Source: Burkholderiales bacterium
Lineage (GTDB): Bacteria; Pseudomonadota; Gammaproteobacteria; Burkholderiales; Burkholderiaceae_C
Reading direction: 5' to 3'
Assembly: GCA_947464185.1 (NCBI GenBank)
Contig: CANHVY010000031.1
Location: 1-47,950 of the forward strand
Length of the DNA stretch: 47,950 bases
This document shows, piece by piece, positions 1-8,600 of the stretch. Positions within the stretch are counted from its first letter, which is position 1. The number at the start of each line of letters is the position of its first letter. The position numbers were made by a program, and so were the translations under genes. Below the pieces are notes generated by a model, which searched no databases, was not told the DNA's origin, and worked only from the letters and a program-made list of their open reading frames with translations.

Positions 1-117
1 ACCTGTTCAACGCGATATCCGAAGCGCCGACGGACACCGAAGACAACTCCCTTGATGAGTCGCTGCGCGACCCATCAAGGCTGAGTATTGCTTGACAGGT
101 GGGGAAGCCCTTGTAGT
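1..117 (+). mobile_element. Possible right end of a second IS1111-like element (partial)
   Basis: No gene is visible. A near-perfect stem-loop lies at 50-80: arms CCTTGATGAGTCGC and GCGACCCATCAAGG, 13 of 14 pairs, 3-nt loop. At 91-116 the sequence CTTGAC-N4-GGGGAAGCCCTTGTAG closely resembles the right terminus of the complete IS1111-type element downstream (CTTGAC-N4-GGGGAAGTCCCTGTAG at 1700-1723). I infer that the window opens in the non-coding tail of a related element in the same orientation, with the hairpin perhaps part of its guide RNA. The rest of that element lies outside the window, so this could also be a decayed end. Confidence 0.35.
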
Positions 118-245
118 TCGAGCTAAGCTACCCCCGTAGGCGGGCGCTGTAAGCCTGGTACGCGATGATGCACCATGTGCCGCGGACTAGGCTTACAGAG
201 CCTGCCGTAGCGGGTCAGCTTGAGCGAATACGAAGGGACTTCCCC
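101..245. repeat. Large imperfect palindrome (about 56-bp arms)
   Basis: The left arm (101-156) and the reverse complement of the right arm (189-245) align over almost their whole length with a few single-base gaps. Shared blocks include GGGGAAG/CCCTT at the outside, TTCG and AAGCT in the middle, and a perfect 10-bp inner pair (CTGTAAGCCT at 147-156, AGGCTTACAG at 189-198). The loop is about 32 nt. The outer end of the right arm is the left inverted repeat of the adjacent insertion sequence. The structure could extrude as a cruciform or fold as single-stranded DNA or RNA. Its function is unknown. Confidence 0.8.
234..245 (+). repeat. Left subterminal inverted repeat of the IS
   Basis: AGGGACTTCCCC matches exactly the reverse complement of 1709-1720. 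It lies about 70 bp before the transposase start and also forms the outer end of the large palindrome. Confidence 0.85.
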
Positions 246-314
246 AGTCCTGTGACGGTATCGATGTACCAAGATTGACGTGTGGAAGTTCAATCTGATC
301 GGAAAGGGGAAGTC

Positions 315-1415
315 ATGCTGGAGATTACACGCTCGCCAGTGTTTCGGGTGGGAGTCGATCTGTCCAAGAAGGTGCTGCACGTGCACGCGGTGGATCGCCC
401 GGGCCACTTGGTGCTGAGCAAGGCCATGGCGCCGCAGGCGTTCTACGCCTGGTGTGCGCAACTGCCGCCGGGCTGCGTCGTGGCGATGGAAGCCTGTGGC
501 GGTGCCCATCACGTGGCGCGTCGGTTGCTGGGCATGGGGCTGCGCGCTCTGTTGATCGCCGGCCACTTTGTCAGCCCCTACCGCATGGCCGGCAAGCGCG
601 GCAAGAACGACGCCAACGACGCCGCGGCGATCTGCGAGGCCGCCGGGCGTCCGCACATGCGTTTCGTGCCCATCAAGACGGCCGAGCAGCAAGGTCAGCT
701 CACCGTGCACCGGCTGCGCGAGGGCTTCAAGGAGGAGCGAACCGCGATGATCAACCGCATCCGCGGCATCCTCGCCGAATTCGGCCTGGTGTTCCCGCAA
801 AGCCCCGAGGCGCTGCGCAAGGCATTGCCCGAGGTGATCGAGGACGCGAGCAACGAACTGCCCGGCGTGGCGCGGCTGGCCGTGCAGCGCGCTCACCTGC
901 ACTGGATCGACCTGGATCTGCAGATCGCCTGGTGCGACGAGCGCATCACCTGCTACGTGCGCAGCAACGAGCGGGCCAAGAAAGCCGCCACGCTGTTGGG
1001 CATCGGCCCAGTCACGGCCTCGGCGCTGGTGGCCAGCGTGGGTGACTTCAGGCAATTCGCCAGCGCCAAGCAGTTCGGCGCGTGGCTGGGGCTGGTGCCC
1101 AGTCAGAACTCCACGGGCGGCAAGGCCTGTCTGGGGCGCATCACCAAGCGCGGCGACGACTACTTGCGAACGCTGCTCATCCAGGGTGCCAAGTCGGCCG
1201 TGATGAGTGCAGGCAAACGAGACGACCGCATCAGCCAGTGGCTGCTGCAACTCAAGGAGCGCGTGGGCTGGCAAAAGGCCGTGGTCGCCCTGGCCAACAA
1301 GAACGCACGCATCCTGTGGGCCGTGCTCACCCGCGAAGCAGCATTCGACCCCGATCATGTGCCGGCGACCCCAGCAGCCCGGGGCGCTGCTGTGATGGCG
1401 AAAGCCGCTGCCTGA
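315..1415 (+). CDS. IS110/IS1111-family DEDD transposase
   Basis: This 366-residue recombinase moves the element through an RNA-guided, serine-dependent recombination reaction, as established for the family. The N-terminal RuvC-like domain shows the DEDD set: Asp15 (GVDLSKK), Glu59 (VAMEACGG), Asp99 and Asp102 (KNDAND). The C-terminal Transposase_20 domain runs from LLGIGPVTASALVA through WLGLVPSQNSTGGK, with the candidate nucleophile Ser266, to RGDDYLRTLL. The start at 315 was preferred over an upstream in-frame one at 282 because AAGGGGA lies just before it. Length is normal for the family and no frameshift is seen, so the enzyme looks intact. Confidence 0.95.
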   Translation: MLEITRSPVFRVGVDLSKKVLHVHAVDRPGHLVLSKAMAPQAFYAWCAQLPPGCVVAMEACGGAHHVARRLLGMGLRALLIAGHFVSPYRMAGKRGKNDANDAAAICEAAGRPHMRFVPIKTAEQQGQLTVHRLREGFKEERTAMINRIRGILAEFGLVFPQSPEALRKALPEVIEDASNELPGVARLAVQRAHLHWIDLDLQIAWCDERITCYVRSNERAKKAATLLGIGPVTASALVASVGDFRQFASAKQFGAWLGLVPSQNSTGGKACLGRITKRGDDYLRTLLIQGAKSAVMSAGKRDDRISQWLLQLKERVGWQKAVVALANKNARILWAVLTREAAFDPDHVPATPAARGAAVMAKAAA

Positions 1416-1708
1416 TCCAACACCCAAGCACCAGAACCCCTTCTCCAACCGGACGTGCGCCAGAAGATGCCCACCACAGGTCAGACCGGCGACAGGTGAA
1501 CTCGGTAACCCCAACGTGCTTGCAGCACGAGGAGCGAATGGAGTCCTGTCGAGCGGTTCGTATCTGGGGCCTCGGTCAACCAGACCGAAACAAGCCCGCC
1601 TGTAGATGTGCAGTCTGTCCTTCAACGGTGGCCCCTTCGATCAGCACGCCCAATTGAGGAAGAAAGAAATACCGCTCAGCAGAAAGAAGATATCGAACCT
1701 TGACTCCA
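1416..1708 (+). ncRNA. Candidate seeker/bridge RNA region of the IS1111 element
   Basis: This 293-nt non-coding tail lies between the transposase stop and the right inverted repeat. In IS1111-type elements the guide RNA that specifies donor and target is encoded here. Local stems are visible: CGTGC/GCACG at 1515-1519/1525-1529, and TCGGTC/GACCGA at 1572-1577/1583-1588 with a 5-nt loop. No convincing ORF fills the region. Exact RNA ends and guide loops cannot be fixed by eye. Confidence 0.5.
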
Positions 1709-1720
1709 GGGGAAGTCCCT
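1709..1720 (-). repeat. Right subterminal inverted repeat of the IS
   Basis: GGGGAAGTCCCT is the exact reverse complement of the left repeat at 234-245, and it defines the right end of the element to within a few bases. Confidence 0.85.
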
Positions 1721-1838
1721 GTAGGGGAGTTAGCGATCCAATCGGCCCGACCCGCCCGCAAATCGTCCCGAGAGCAAGTCGCGACCATCGATAGACTCCT
1801 TACAAATCAATCACTTAGCGCGACTTACTTGAGAGGCC

Positions 1839-2285
1839 TCACTCATACTCAAGTTGGACCACATAGGCGATGCCGACGAAGACAAGCAGGCCACCTAGAA
1901 ACAATGCGGCACCACCGAAGCCGGCACCATAGCCCAAAGCCGCACAAACCGTCATGACGACGAAGGCAAAGAGCACACCCCAAAACGCACGAACTATATG
2001 TGTGGTTCTCGACTTCCTTTGAGTTGGAGAGAGGCGATCTTGGCTTTCGCGAGCAGCAAGCGACGCGATCACAAATATGATTACGCCAAAGCCGAAGAAT
2101 AATGTGAAGAGGCCCGCGCTACCAGTCTTCACTGTTCCAGACAGCACCGACGATTTGATATCGACTACGCCATCTGCACCGACGCCGAGCCACATGAGCA
2201 AGCCGCCGAGCGCACACAGCAGAAAGCCACCAATAAGTGCGGTGAGGCGAATGATGTCCTGCGGGGTCCAGTTAGTACTCTGCAT
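1839..2285 (-). CDS. Small four-helix membrane protein, cassette-like
   Basis: This 148-residue protein has four predicted membrane helices: about 13-35, 60-75, 98-118 and 122-143. A charged loop (ARESQDRLSPTQRKSR) separates the pairs. I do not recognise a family. Base composition is visibly more AT-rich than the flanking core genes, which suggests transfer. The gene stands alone, and its start lies 35 bp from an integron-type core site (GTTAGGC) on the same strand, as expected for a first gene cassette after attI. No ribosome-binding site is obvious, which is common in cassettes. No attC could be identified at its 3' side before the insertion sequence begins. Confidence 0.7.
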   Translation of the reverse strand: MQSTNWTPQDIIRLTALIGGFLLCALGGLLMWLGVGADGVVDIKSSVLSGTVKTGSAGLFTLFFGFGVIIFVIASLAARESQDRLSPTQRKSRTTHIVRAFWGVLFAFVVMTVCAALGYGAGFGGAALFLGGLLVFVGIAYVVQLEYE

Positions 2286-2320
2286 TCAGACTTTCGACGT
2301 GCGTGGGAGTGAATGGTGAG

Positions 2321-2395
2321 GCCTAACTTGTTTATTGGGAGACAGATCTGCTGGCGAACATCGGCGCCTGTCTCCGTGACATCGGCGCCCTGACA
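2321..2395 (-). other. attI1-like integron recombination site
   Basis: Read on the minus strand, the site ends with AATAAACAAGTTAGGC (2321-2336); attI1 of class 1 integrons ends with TAAAACAAAGTTAGGC. Eleven bases upstream is CGATGTTCGCCAGCAG (2348-2363), against CGATGTTACGCAGCAG in attI1 at the same 11-base spacing. Further upstream is GATGTCACGGAG (2372-2383), against GATGTTATGGAG. The two GGCGCCGATGT repeats (2358-2368, 2379-2389) match the position of the attI1 direct repeats bound by IntI. The core GTTAGGC fits GTTRRRY. The attI1 sequence is quoted from memory. No integrase gene is found on the expected side. Confidence 0.6.
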
Positions 2396-2760
2396 GCCCT
2401 ATGGCCCGCACCGTTCTTGGCTCTAGCGCCTGTTGACTGCACTTTCATCCGCTACTGAATTCGCGGCAACAGCAGCAGCCCGTGCAGCGCCGTCCATTGG
2501 ACCGATGGCGCACAGCTTCGGCCAGCGCGCTGAAGGGGTGCCAAGTGGAAGCCCATCTGCATGTCCGCCCTTGTGCCCGGCAGGTGCCGGGCTGTCAATC
2601 CCCCCATGGATCTATTGACCGCCGCTGAGCAGCAGGTCAAGGCAGCGCAGCAGGCTTGTCAGCCGACTGCCGGGTCTGATGGACGGTCTGCGGCAGCCGT
2701 GGGAGGTGCGCTGCTGCGAGATCCGCACGAGCCTCCTCGTCGGCCCCCTAGACTCCCGGC
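2396..2760. other. Non-coding stretch beside the attI-like site
   Basis: I see no convincing gene here. An integrase gene reading rightward would be expected if the neighbouring site is a working attI, but none is present. The stem-loop GCCCGGC-AGGT-GCCGGGC (2575-2592) is perfect but has no T-tract. Composition returns to the high-GC core pattern towards 2700. Confidence 0.4.
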
Positions 2761-3834
2761 ATGCCGATGACCCCACCCCCCGCACTGCAAGACGCGCTGG
2801 ATTTCGCCCGCGCCCATGAAACCCCCTGGACGCGGGACCCGGCGGCCGAGCCACTGCGCTTCGGCGTCCACCATGAAGACCCGCCGCCGTGGAACCGGCT
2901 GCTGGGGCCGGTGCACCCGCGCGGGCCGGTGGGCGGGGTGGTGTGGCAGCACGGGCAGGAACTGGCCGCCTGGGGCGAGCCTGCACGCTCCGACCAGACC
3001 TTCAGCGTGGCCAAGACCTACCTGTGCCTGCTGGCCGGGGCGGCGCACGCGCGGGGCCTGCTGCCGGACGTGGACGCGCCGGTGGTGTCGCAGTTGCCGG
3101 GCATCGGCTTCGATTCGCCGCACAACGCGCCCATCACCTGGCGCCACCTGCTGGAGCAGACCAGCGAGTGGGAAGGCACCTGCCTGGGCCTGCCCGACCA
3201 GGTGGACCGCTGGCGCAAGGTGGGGCAAGACCCGCGGCCCGCCGCTGGGCCCAAGGGCGGCGCGCGGCCGCTGCAGGCGCCGGGCCGCTACTGGGAATAC
3301 AACGATGTGCGCATCAACCAGCTCTCGCTGGCGCTGCTGCACCTGTTCCGCCGCCCGCTGGAAACCGTGTTCCGCGAGGTGATCCTGCAGCCCCTGGGCG
3401 CGCAGGACGCTTTCCGCTGGCAGGCCTACGACGATGCCCACGTGACGATCGACGGCCAGCGCCTGCCCAGCGTGCCGGGCGGCACGCACTGGGGCGGGGG
3501 GGTGTCCATCAGCGCGCGCGACCAGGCCCGCGTGGGCCAGTTGCTGCTGGACGGCGGGCGCCATGAAGGCCGGGAGCTGCTGCCGCCCGGCTGGGTGCAG
3601 CGCATGGGCACGCCCTGCGCCATCGCGCCCTTCTACGGCTGGCTGGTCTGGCTGAACCGGGATGGGCAGGCGTTCCCGGGCGCGTCCACGGACGCGGTGT
3701 TCATGCAGGGTGCCGGGGGGCACCTGGTCTGGGTGGACCCGGGGCTGCAGGCCGTGGTGGTGACGCGCTGGCTGGACCCGGCCCATACCGGCACGTTCGT
3801 GAAGATGGCCGCTGACGCGCTGCGCCGGGCTTGA
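2761..3834 (+). CDS. Serine hydrolase of the beta-lactamase/class C family
   Basis: This 357-residue protein has the beta-lactamase-like serine hydrolase fold (Pfam Beta-lactamase). The SxxK motif is SVAK (Ser82, Lys85). A Tyr-containing second motif appears in WEYNDVRINQ, and the third box corresponds to THWGGGVSIS. No signal peptide is evident, which suggests a cytoplasmic esterase or amidase rather than a secreted resistance enzyme. The substrate is unknown. The MFS exporter gene follows after 42 bp of CAGCCCGC-like repeats and may be co-transcribed. The ATG two codons further on is an equally possible start. Confidence 0.8.
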   Translation: MPMTPPPALQDALDFARAHETPWTRDPAAEPLRFGVHHEDPPPWNRLLGPVHPRGPVGGVVWQHGQELAAWGEPARSDQTFSVAKTYLCLLAGAAHARGLLPDVDAPVVSQLPGIGFDSPHNAPITWRHLLEQTSEWEGTCLGLPDQVDRWRKVGQDPRPAAGPKGGARPLQAPGRYWEYNDVRINQLSLALLHLFRRPLETVFREVILQPLGAQDAFRWQAYDDAHVTIDGQRLPSVPGGTHWGGGVSISARDQARVGQLLLDGGRHEGRELLPPGWVQRMGTPCAIAPFYGWLVWLNRDGQAFPGASTDAVFMQGAGGHLVWVDPGLQAVVVTRWLDPAHTGTFVKMAADALRRA

Positions 3835-3876
3835 GACCCTGGCCAGCCCGCCCAGCCCGCGCAGCCCGCCCACCCC

Positions 3877-5052
3877 GTGACCCTGCCCGATCCCGCAGCG
3901 CTGCGCCGCTCACGCGCCGCCACGCGGGTGCAGTTCCTGGTGCTGGGCGTGCTGATCGGCGCCTGGGGGGCGCACATCCCTTCGATCAAGGCGCACCACG
4001 GGCTGTCCGAGGGCAGCCTGTCCGCGGTGCTGCTGGCCGCGGCCGTGGGGGCCGTGTCTTCGCTGTTCACCGCCGGCCGCGTCATGGCCGCCCTGGGCGC
4101 GCGGCGCACCGCTGCGGGGGCGGCCGTCCTGGGCGGGGGACTGCTGGGCAGCGTGCTGGCGTTCCAGGGCCTGCCCATGAGCCTGCTCTTGCTGCAAGTG
4201 GTGGCACTGGGGGCCTGCATGTGCCTGTTCGACGTGGCCCTCAACACGGAAGGCGCGGCCCTGGAGCGGCTGGGGGGCCGGCCCTTCATGAGCCATCTGC
4301 ACGGCATGTTCAGCGTGGGCGGCATGCTGGGTGCCGGTGCGGTGGCCGCCTTGCTGGGGGTGGGCATCGCACCCGGGGTGCAACTGTGGGCGCTGGGCCT
4401 GGGGGTGGCGCTGGTGGCCGTATGGGCCGCCCGCGGCATGCTGCAGGAAGAGGGCCGCGCCACGGCCGGTACGCCGCAATCCTCGGCCCAAGCCCACTTT
4501 GTCTGGCCGCGCGGGCAGTTGCTCGTCATCGGCCTGCTGATCCTGGCCGGCATGACGGCCGAAGGCGCGATGTACGACTGGTGCGTGCTGTACCTGCAGC
4601 AGGAGCTGGCGCAGCCGCAGTCGCAGGCGGCGCTGGGCTACGCGGTGTTTTCCGCGTCCATGGCTGCCTCGCGCTTTGCGGGCGATGCCCTGCGGGCACG
4701 CTACGACGAACGCACCTTGCTGCGTTGCGGCGCAGGCCTGGCCGCAGGGGCCATGGCGGTGGTGCTGCTCAGCGCGCACCCCGTGGTGGCGTGGGTGGGC
4801 TTTGCGCTGGTCGGGGCTGGGCTGGCCCCGGTGGCCCCCATCCTCTTCAGCGCCGCCACGCGCGTGCCCGGGGTGAGCCCGGCGGCGGCCATCGCCTCCG
4901 TCACGTCGGTGGGCTACAGCGGATTCATGCTCGGGCCGCCGCTCATCGGCGCCCTGGCCACGGCCAGCTCGCTGACCTGGGCCCTGGGCGTGGTGGTGCT
5001 GGCGGCTGCGTTGCTGGCGCTGGGGGCGCGGCGCGTGCCGGCCCGGGCCTGA
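3877..5052 (+). CDS. MFS transporter (YbjJ-like)
   Basis: This 391-residue integral membrane protein has about 12 hydrophobic segments in two halves. The first begins at VQFLVLGVLIGAWGAHIPSI, and the central loop contains GRATAGTPQSSAQ. The conserved FDVALNTEGA and HLHGMFSVGG stretches place it in the YbjJ-like branch of the major facilitator superfamily. Substrate is unknown. The start is GTG at 3877. It follows the serine hydrolase at short distance on the same strand and converges with the Lrp-type regulator gene. Confidence 0.85.
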   Translation: MTLPDPAALRRSRAATRVQFLVLGVLIGAWGAHIPSIKAHHGLSEGSLSAVLLAAAVGAVSSLFTAGRVMAALGARRTAAGAAVLGGGLLGSVLAFQGLPMSLLLLQVVALGACMCLFDVALNTEGAALERLGGRPFMSHLHGMFSVGGMLGAGAVAALLGVGIAPGVQLWALGLGVALVAVWAARGMLQEEGRATAGTPQSSAQAHFVWPRGQLLVIGLLILAGMTAEGAMYDWCVLYLQQELAQPQSQAALGYAVFSASMAASRFAGDALRARYDERTLLRCGAGLAAGAMAVVLLSAHPVVAWVGFALVGAGLAPVAPILFSAATRVPGVSPAAAIASVTSVGYSGFMLGPPLIGALATASSLTWALGVVVLAAALLALGARRVPARA

Positions 5053-5092
5053 ATGCAGACGCCTGCGCCCAGCCCCAGCGCCGCCCCGGCGG

Positions 5093-5569
5093 TCACGCAA
5101 CCAAGGGCAGCTTGCTCGAGCTCTTGACCTCCTCCATGACGGCATAGGTGCGGGTCTCGCGCACGCCCGGCAACTGCCACAGCACGCTGCCGGCGAACTG
5201 GCGGTAGGCCTCCATGTCGTCCACCCGGATCTTGAGCAGGTAGTCGAACCCCCCGGCCACCATGTGGCACTCGAGGATGGGCGGGTGCACCTGCGCCGCG
5301 GCGCGGAACTGCTCGAAGACATTGGGCGTGGTGCGGTCGAGCAGCACCTCCACGAACACCAGCATGCGCGCGCCCAGGAGCTGGGGGTTGAGGACGGCCT
5401 GGTAGCCCTGGATGAAGCCGTCGCGCGTCAGGCGCTGCACCCGGGCCAGCACGGCCGTGGGCGACAGCGCCACCGCCTCGGCCAGCTTCAAGTTGGACAT
5501 GCGTCCGTCGTCCTGCAGGTGCGCCAGGATGCGCCGGTCGATGCGGTCCAGGTCTGGAATCTCGCTCAT
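5093..5569 (-). CDS. putR: Lrp/AsnC-family regulator, probable proline-responsive activator of putA
   Basis: This 158-residue regulator has an N-terminal winged helix-turn-helix (about 8-65, with LDRIDRRILAHLQDDGRMSN) and a C-terminal RAM/ACT-like ligand domain (about 75-145, with HMVAGGFDYLLKIRVDD). It is divergent from putA across 96 bp, the classic arrangement of Lrp-type PutR, which activates putA when proline is present. The assignment rests on family plus position. It fits the lack of a DNA-binding domain in the PutA protein next door. Confidence 0.85.
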   Translation of the reverse strand: MSEIPDLDRIDRRILAHLQDDGRMSNLKLAEAVALSPTAVLARVQRLTRDGFIQGYQAVLNPQLLGARMLVFVEVLLDRTTPNVFEQFRAAAQVHPPILECHMVAGGFDYLLKIRVDDMEAYRQFAGSVLWQLPGVRETRTYAVMEEVKSSSKLPLVA

Positions 5570-5665
5570 GGTCTGCAGCTTTCTCTATTTGTGCGGCCGT
5601 CTTTGAAATAAAACTCTACGCCAGATCAGGATCATCAAGGCAAATTCTTCTTGGGGTGATCCGCC
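5570..5665. promoter_or_regulatory. Divergent putR/putA control region
   Basis: This 96-bp intergenic region is clearly richer in A/T than its surroundings, with runs such as TTTGAAATAAAACTCTACG, as expected for Lrp-type binding and two divergent promoters. I cannot fix -35/-10 boxes or operator half-sites with confidence. A GGGG-containing stretch precedes the putA ATG. Confidence 0.5.
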
Positions 5666-8600
5666 ATGAACCTGACTGACGCCGGCCCATCGGCCGCTGC
5701 CCTGGCCTTCTTCGAGCCCTCCAGCCTGGCCCAGACGCCGCTGCGGCGCGCCATCACGGTGGCCACGCGCCGCCCGGAGCCGCTGGCGCTGGCGGCGCTG
5801 CTGCCGGACGCGCGCCTGCCGGCCGCGCAGGCGCAGCACACCCAGGCGCTGGCCACGCGCCTGGCGCAGGCGCTGCGCACGCGCCAGGCCTCGGCCGGCC
5901 GCGCGGGGCTGGTGCAAAGCCTGCTGCAGGAGTACAGCCTGTCGTCGCAAGAGGGGGTGGCGCTGATGTGCATGGCCGAGGCGCTGCTGCGCATCCCGGA
6001 TGCGCCCACGCGCGACCGCCTCATCCGCGACAAGATCGGCGCGGGCCAGTGGTCGGCGCACCTGGGCCGCAGCGGCTCGCTGTTCGTCAACGCCGCCACC
6101 TGGGGCCTGCTGCTCACCGGCAAGCTGGTGGCCACGCACAGCCAGGCCGGCCTGTCCGCCGCCATGGGGCGGCTGCTGAGCCGCGGGGGCGAGCCGCTGA
6201 TCCGCAAGGCGGTGGACGCCGCCCTGCGGCTGATGGGCCAGCAGTTCGTCACCGGCCAGCACATCGGCGAGGCCCTGGCCAACGCCCAGGTGCAGGAACG
6301 CCTGGGCTTTCGCCATTCGTTCGACATGCTGGGCGAGGCCGCGATGACCGCCGCCGATGCACGGCGCTATCTGCGCGACTACGAAGACGCCATCCAGGCC
6401 ATCGGCCAGGCCAGCGCCGGGCGGGGGGTGTACGCGGGCCCGGGGATCTCCATCAAGCTGTCGGCGCTGCACCCGCGCTACAGCCGAGCGCAGCAAGCGC
6501 GCGTGATGGCCGAGCTCTATCCCGTGCTGCTGCGCCTGAGCACCCTGGCGCGGCAGGCCGACATCGGCCTGAACATCGACGCCGAAGAGGCCGACCGGCT
6601 GGAGCTCTCGCTGGACCTGCTGGAGCGCCTGTGCTTCGAGCCCGCGCTGCAGGGCTGGCAGGGCCTGGGCTTCGTGGCGCAGGCTTACCAGAAGCGCTGC
6701 CCGCAGGTGATCGACCACCTCGTGGATCTGGCCCGGCGCAGCCAGCGCCGGCTGATGGTGCGGCTGGTCAAGGGCGCGTACTGGGACAGCGAGATCAAGC
6801 GCGCGCAGGTCGACGGTCTGGCCGACTACCCGGTCTACACGCGCAAGCCCTACACCGATGCGTCTTACCTGGCCTGCGCCCGCCGGCTGCTGGCTGCGCC
6901 GCAGGCGGTGTACCCGCAGTTCGCCACCCACAACGCGCACACCCTGGCGGCCATTCACGAGATGGCCGACCCGCAGCGCTACACCCCGCAGCAGTATGAG
7001 TTCCAGTGCCTGCACGGCATGGGCGAGCCGCTGTACGAGCAGGTGGTGGGCGCCGTGGCGCAGGGCGGGCTCGGGCGGCCCTGCCGCATCTACGCGCCCG
7101 TGGGCACGCACGAGACGCTGCTGGCCTACCTGGTGCGCCGTCTGCTGGAAAACGGCGCCAACACCTCGTTCGTCCACCGCGTTGCCGACCCGAACCTGCC
7201 GATCGCGGACCTGGTGCGTGACCCCCTGGACCTCATCGACGCGATGGCCCGCGCCGAAGGGGCCGCGGGCCTGCAGCACCCGGCCCTCCCGCTGCCTGGG
7301 GCGCTGTACGGCCCGGCGCGCGGCAACTCGCAAGGCGTGGATCTCGCCGACGAGCAGCAACTGCACGCGCTGGCGCAGGGCCTGCGTGAGGCGGCACGGC
7401 AGCCGTTGCCGCAGGCCGCGCCGCTGCTGGCCGTGCAGACGGCAGAACGGCCCCTGCACGCCGTGCTCAACCCGGCCGACCGGCGCGACCAGGTCGGCCT
7501 GACACGCGAATGCACCGACGCCGAGCTCGAGGCCGCGCTGGCCCAGGCCCAGGCCGCCGCCCCGTCCTGGGCCCGCACCCCGGCGAGCGCGCGCGCTCAA
7601 GCCCTGGAGGCCGCCGCGCAGCGCCTGCAGGACGACTTGCCGCGGCTGCTGGCCTTGCTGATGTGCGAAGCCGGCAAGACCGCCGCCAACGCCACGGGCG
7701 AGGTGCGCGAGGCCGTGGACTTCCTGCGCTACTACGCGCAGCAGGTGCGCGCGGACTTCGACCCCGCCAGCCACCGCCCGCTGGGCGCGGTGGCCTGCAT
7801 CAGCCCCTGGAACTTCCCGCTGGCGATCTTCGTCGGCCAGGTGGCTGCGGCGCTGGTCGCCGGCAACGTGGTGCTGGCCAAACCCGCCGAGCAGACCCCG
7901 CTGATCGCCGCCGAGGCGGTGCGCGCGCTGTGGGCGGCCGGGGTGCCGCGCGGCGCCCTGCAACTGCTGCCGGGCCGCGGCGAGGTGGTGGGGGCGCGGC
8001 TGGTGGCCGATGCGCGCATTGCCGGCGTGCTGTTCACCGGCTCCACCGAGGTGGCGCGCAGCATCCAGCGCACGCTGGCCGGGCGCGTCAGCGCGCAGGG
8101 CCTGGCCATCCCGCTGGTGGCCGAGACCGGCGGCCAGAACGCCATGATCGTGGACTCCACCGCGCTGGCCGAGCAGGTGGTGGCCGATGTGCTGGCCTCG
8201 GCCTTCGACAGCGCCGGCCAGCGCTGCTCGGCGCTGCGCGTGCTGTGCCTGCAGGACGAGGTGGCCGAGCGCGTGCTGCAGATGCTGCTGGGCGCGATGG
8301 CCGAGCTGCGCCTGGGCCCCCCGGGGCAGCTCGCCACCGATGTGGGCCCGGTCATCGACCGGCAGGCCCAGGCCCTGATCGAAGCCCATGTCGAGGCGAT
8401 GCGCGCGCGGGGCCGGCGCGTGCACCAGGTCTGCGCCGTGTCCGAGCACGCCCTGGAGCAGGGCCACTTCGTGAAGCCCACGGTGATCGAGATCGACAGC
8501 CTGGACGAACTGCAGCGCGAGGTCTTCGGCCCGGTGCTGCACGTGCTGCGCTACCGGCGCGAGGACCTGGACGGGCTGCTGCGCCAGATCAACGCCACGG

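Larger units (their letters stand above)
227..1723 (+). mobile_element. IS110-family, IS1111-subgroup insertion sequence
   Basis: A DEDD-type transposase gene lies between 12-bp subterminal inverted repeats (AGGGACTTCCCC at 234-245 and its exact complement at 1709-1720). Subterminal repeats plus a long non-coding stretch after the transposase are hallmarks of the IS1111 subgroup; the IS110 subgroup lacks such repeats. The outer limits given are estimates, because IS1111 elements extend only a few bases beyond the repeats and make no clear target duplication. The element sits between a large palindrome and a cassette-like gene. Confidence 0.8.

Noticed and set aside
101..245. Reading the large palindrome as an integron attC site
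   Set aside because: attC sites carry RYYYAAC and GTTRRRY at their ends. Neither is present here, and the palindrome includes the IS inverted repeat.
2321..2460. Reading 2321 onwards as an attC instead of attI
   Set aside because: GCCTAAC is present at one end but no GTTRRRY partner lies within 140 bp. The direct-repeat layout matches attI rather than the palindromic attC layout.
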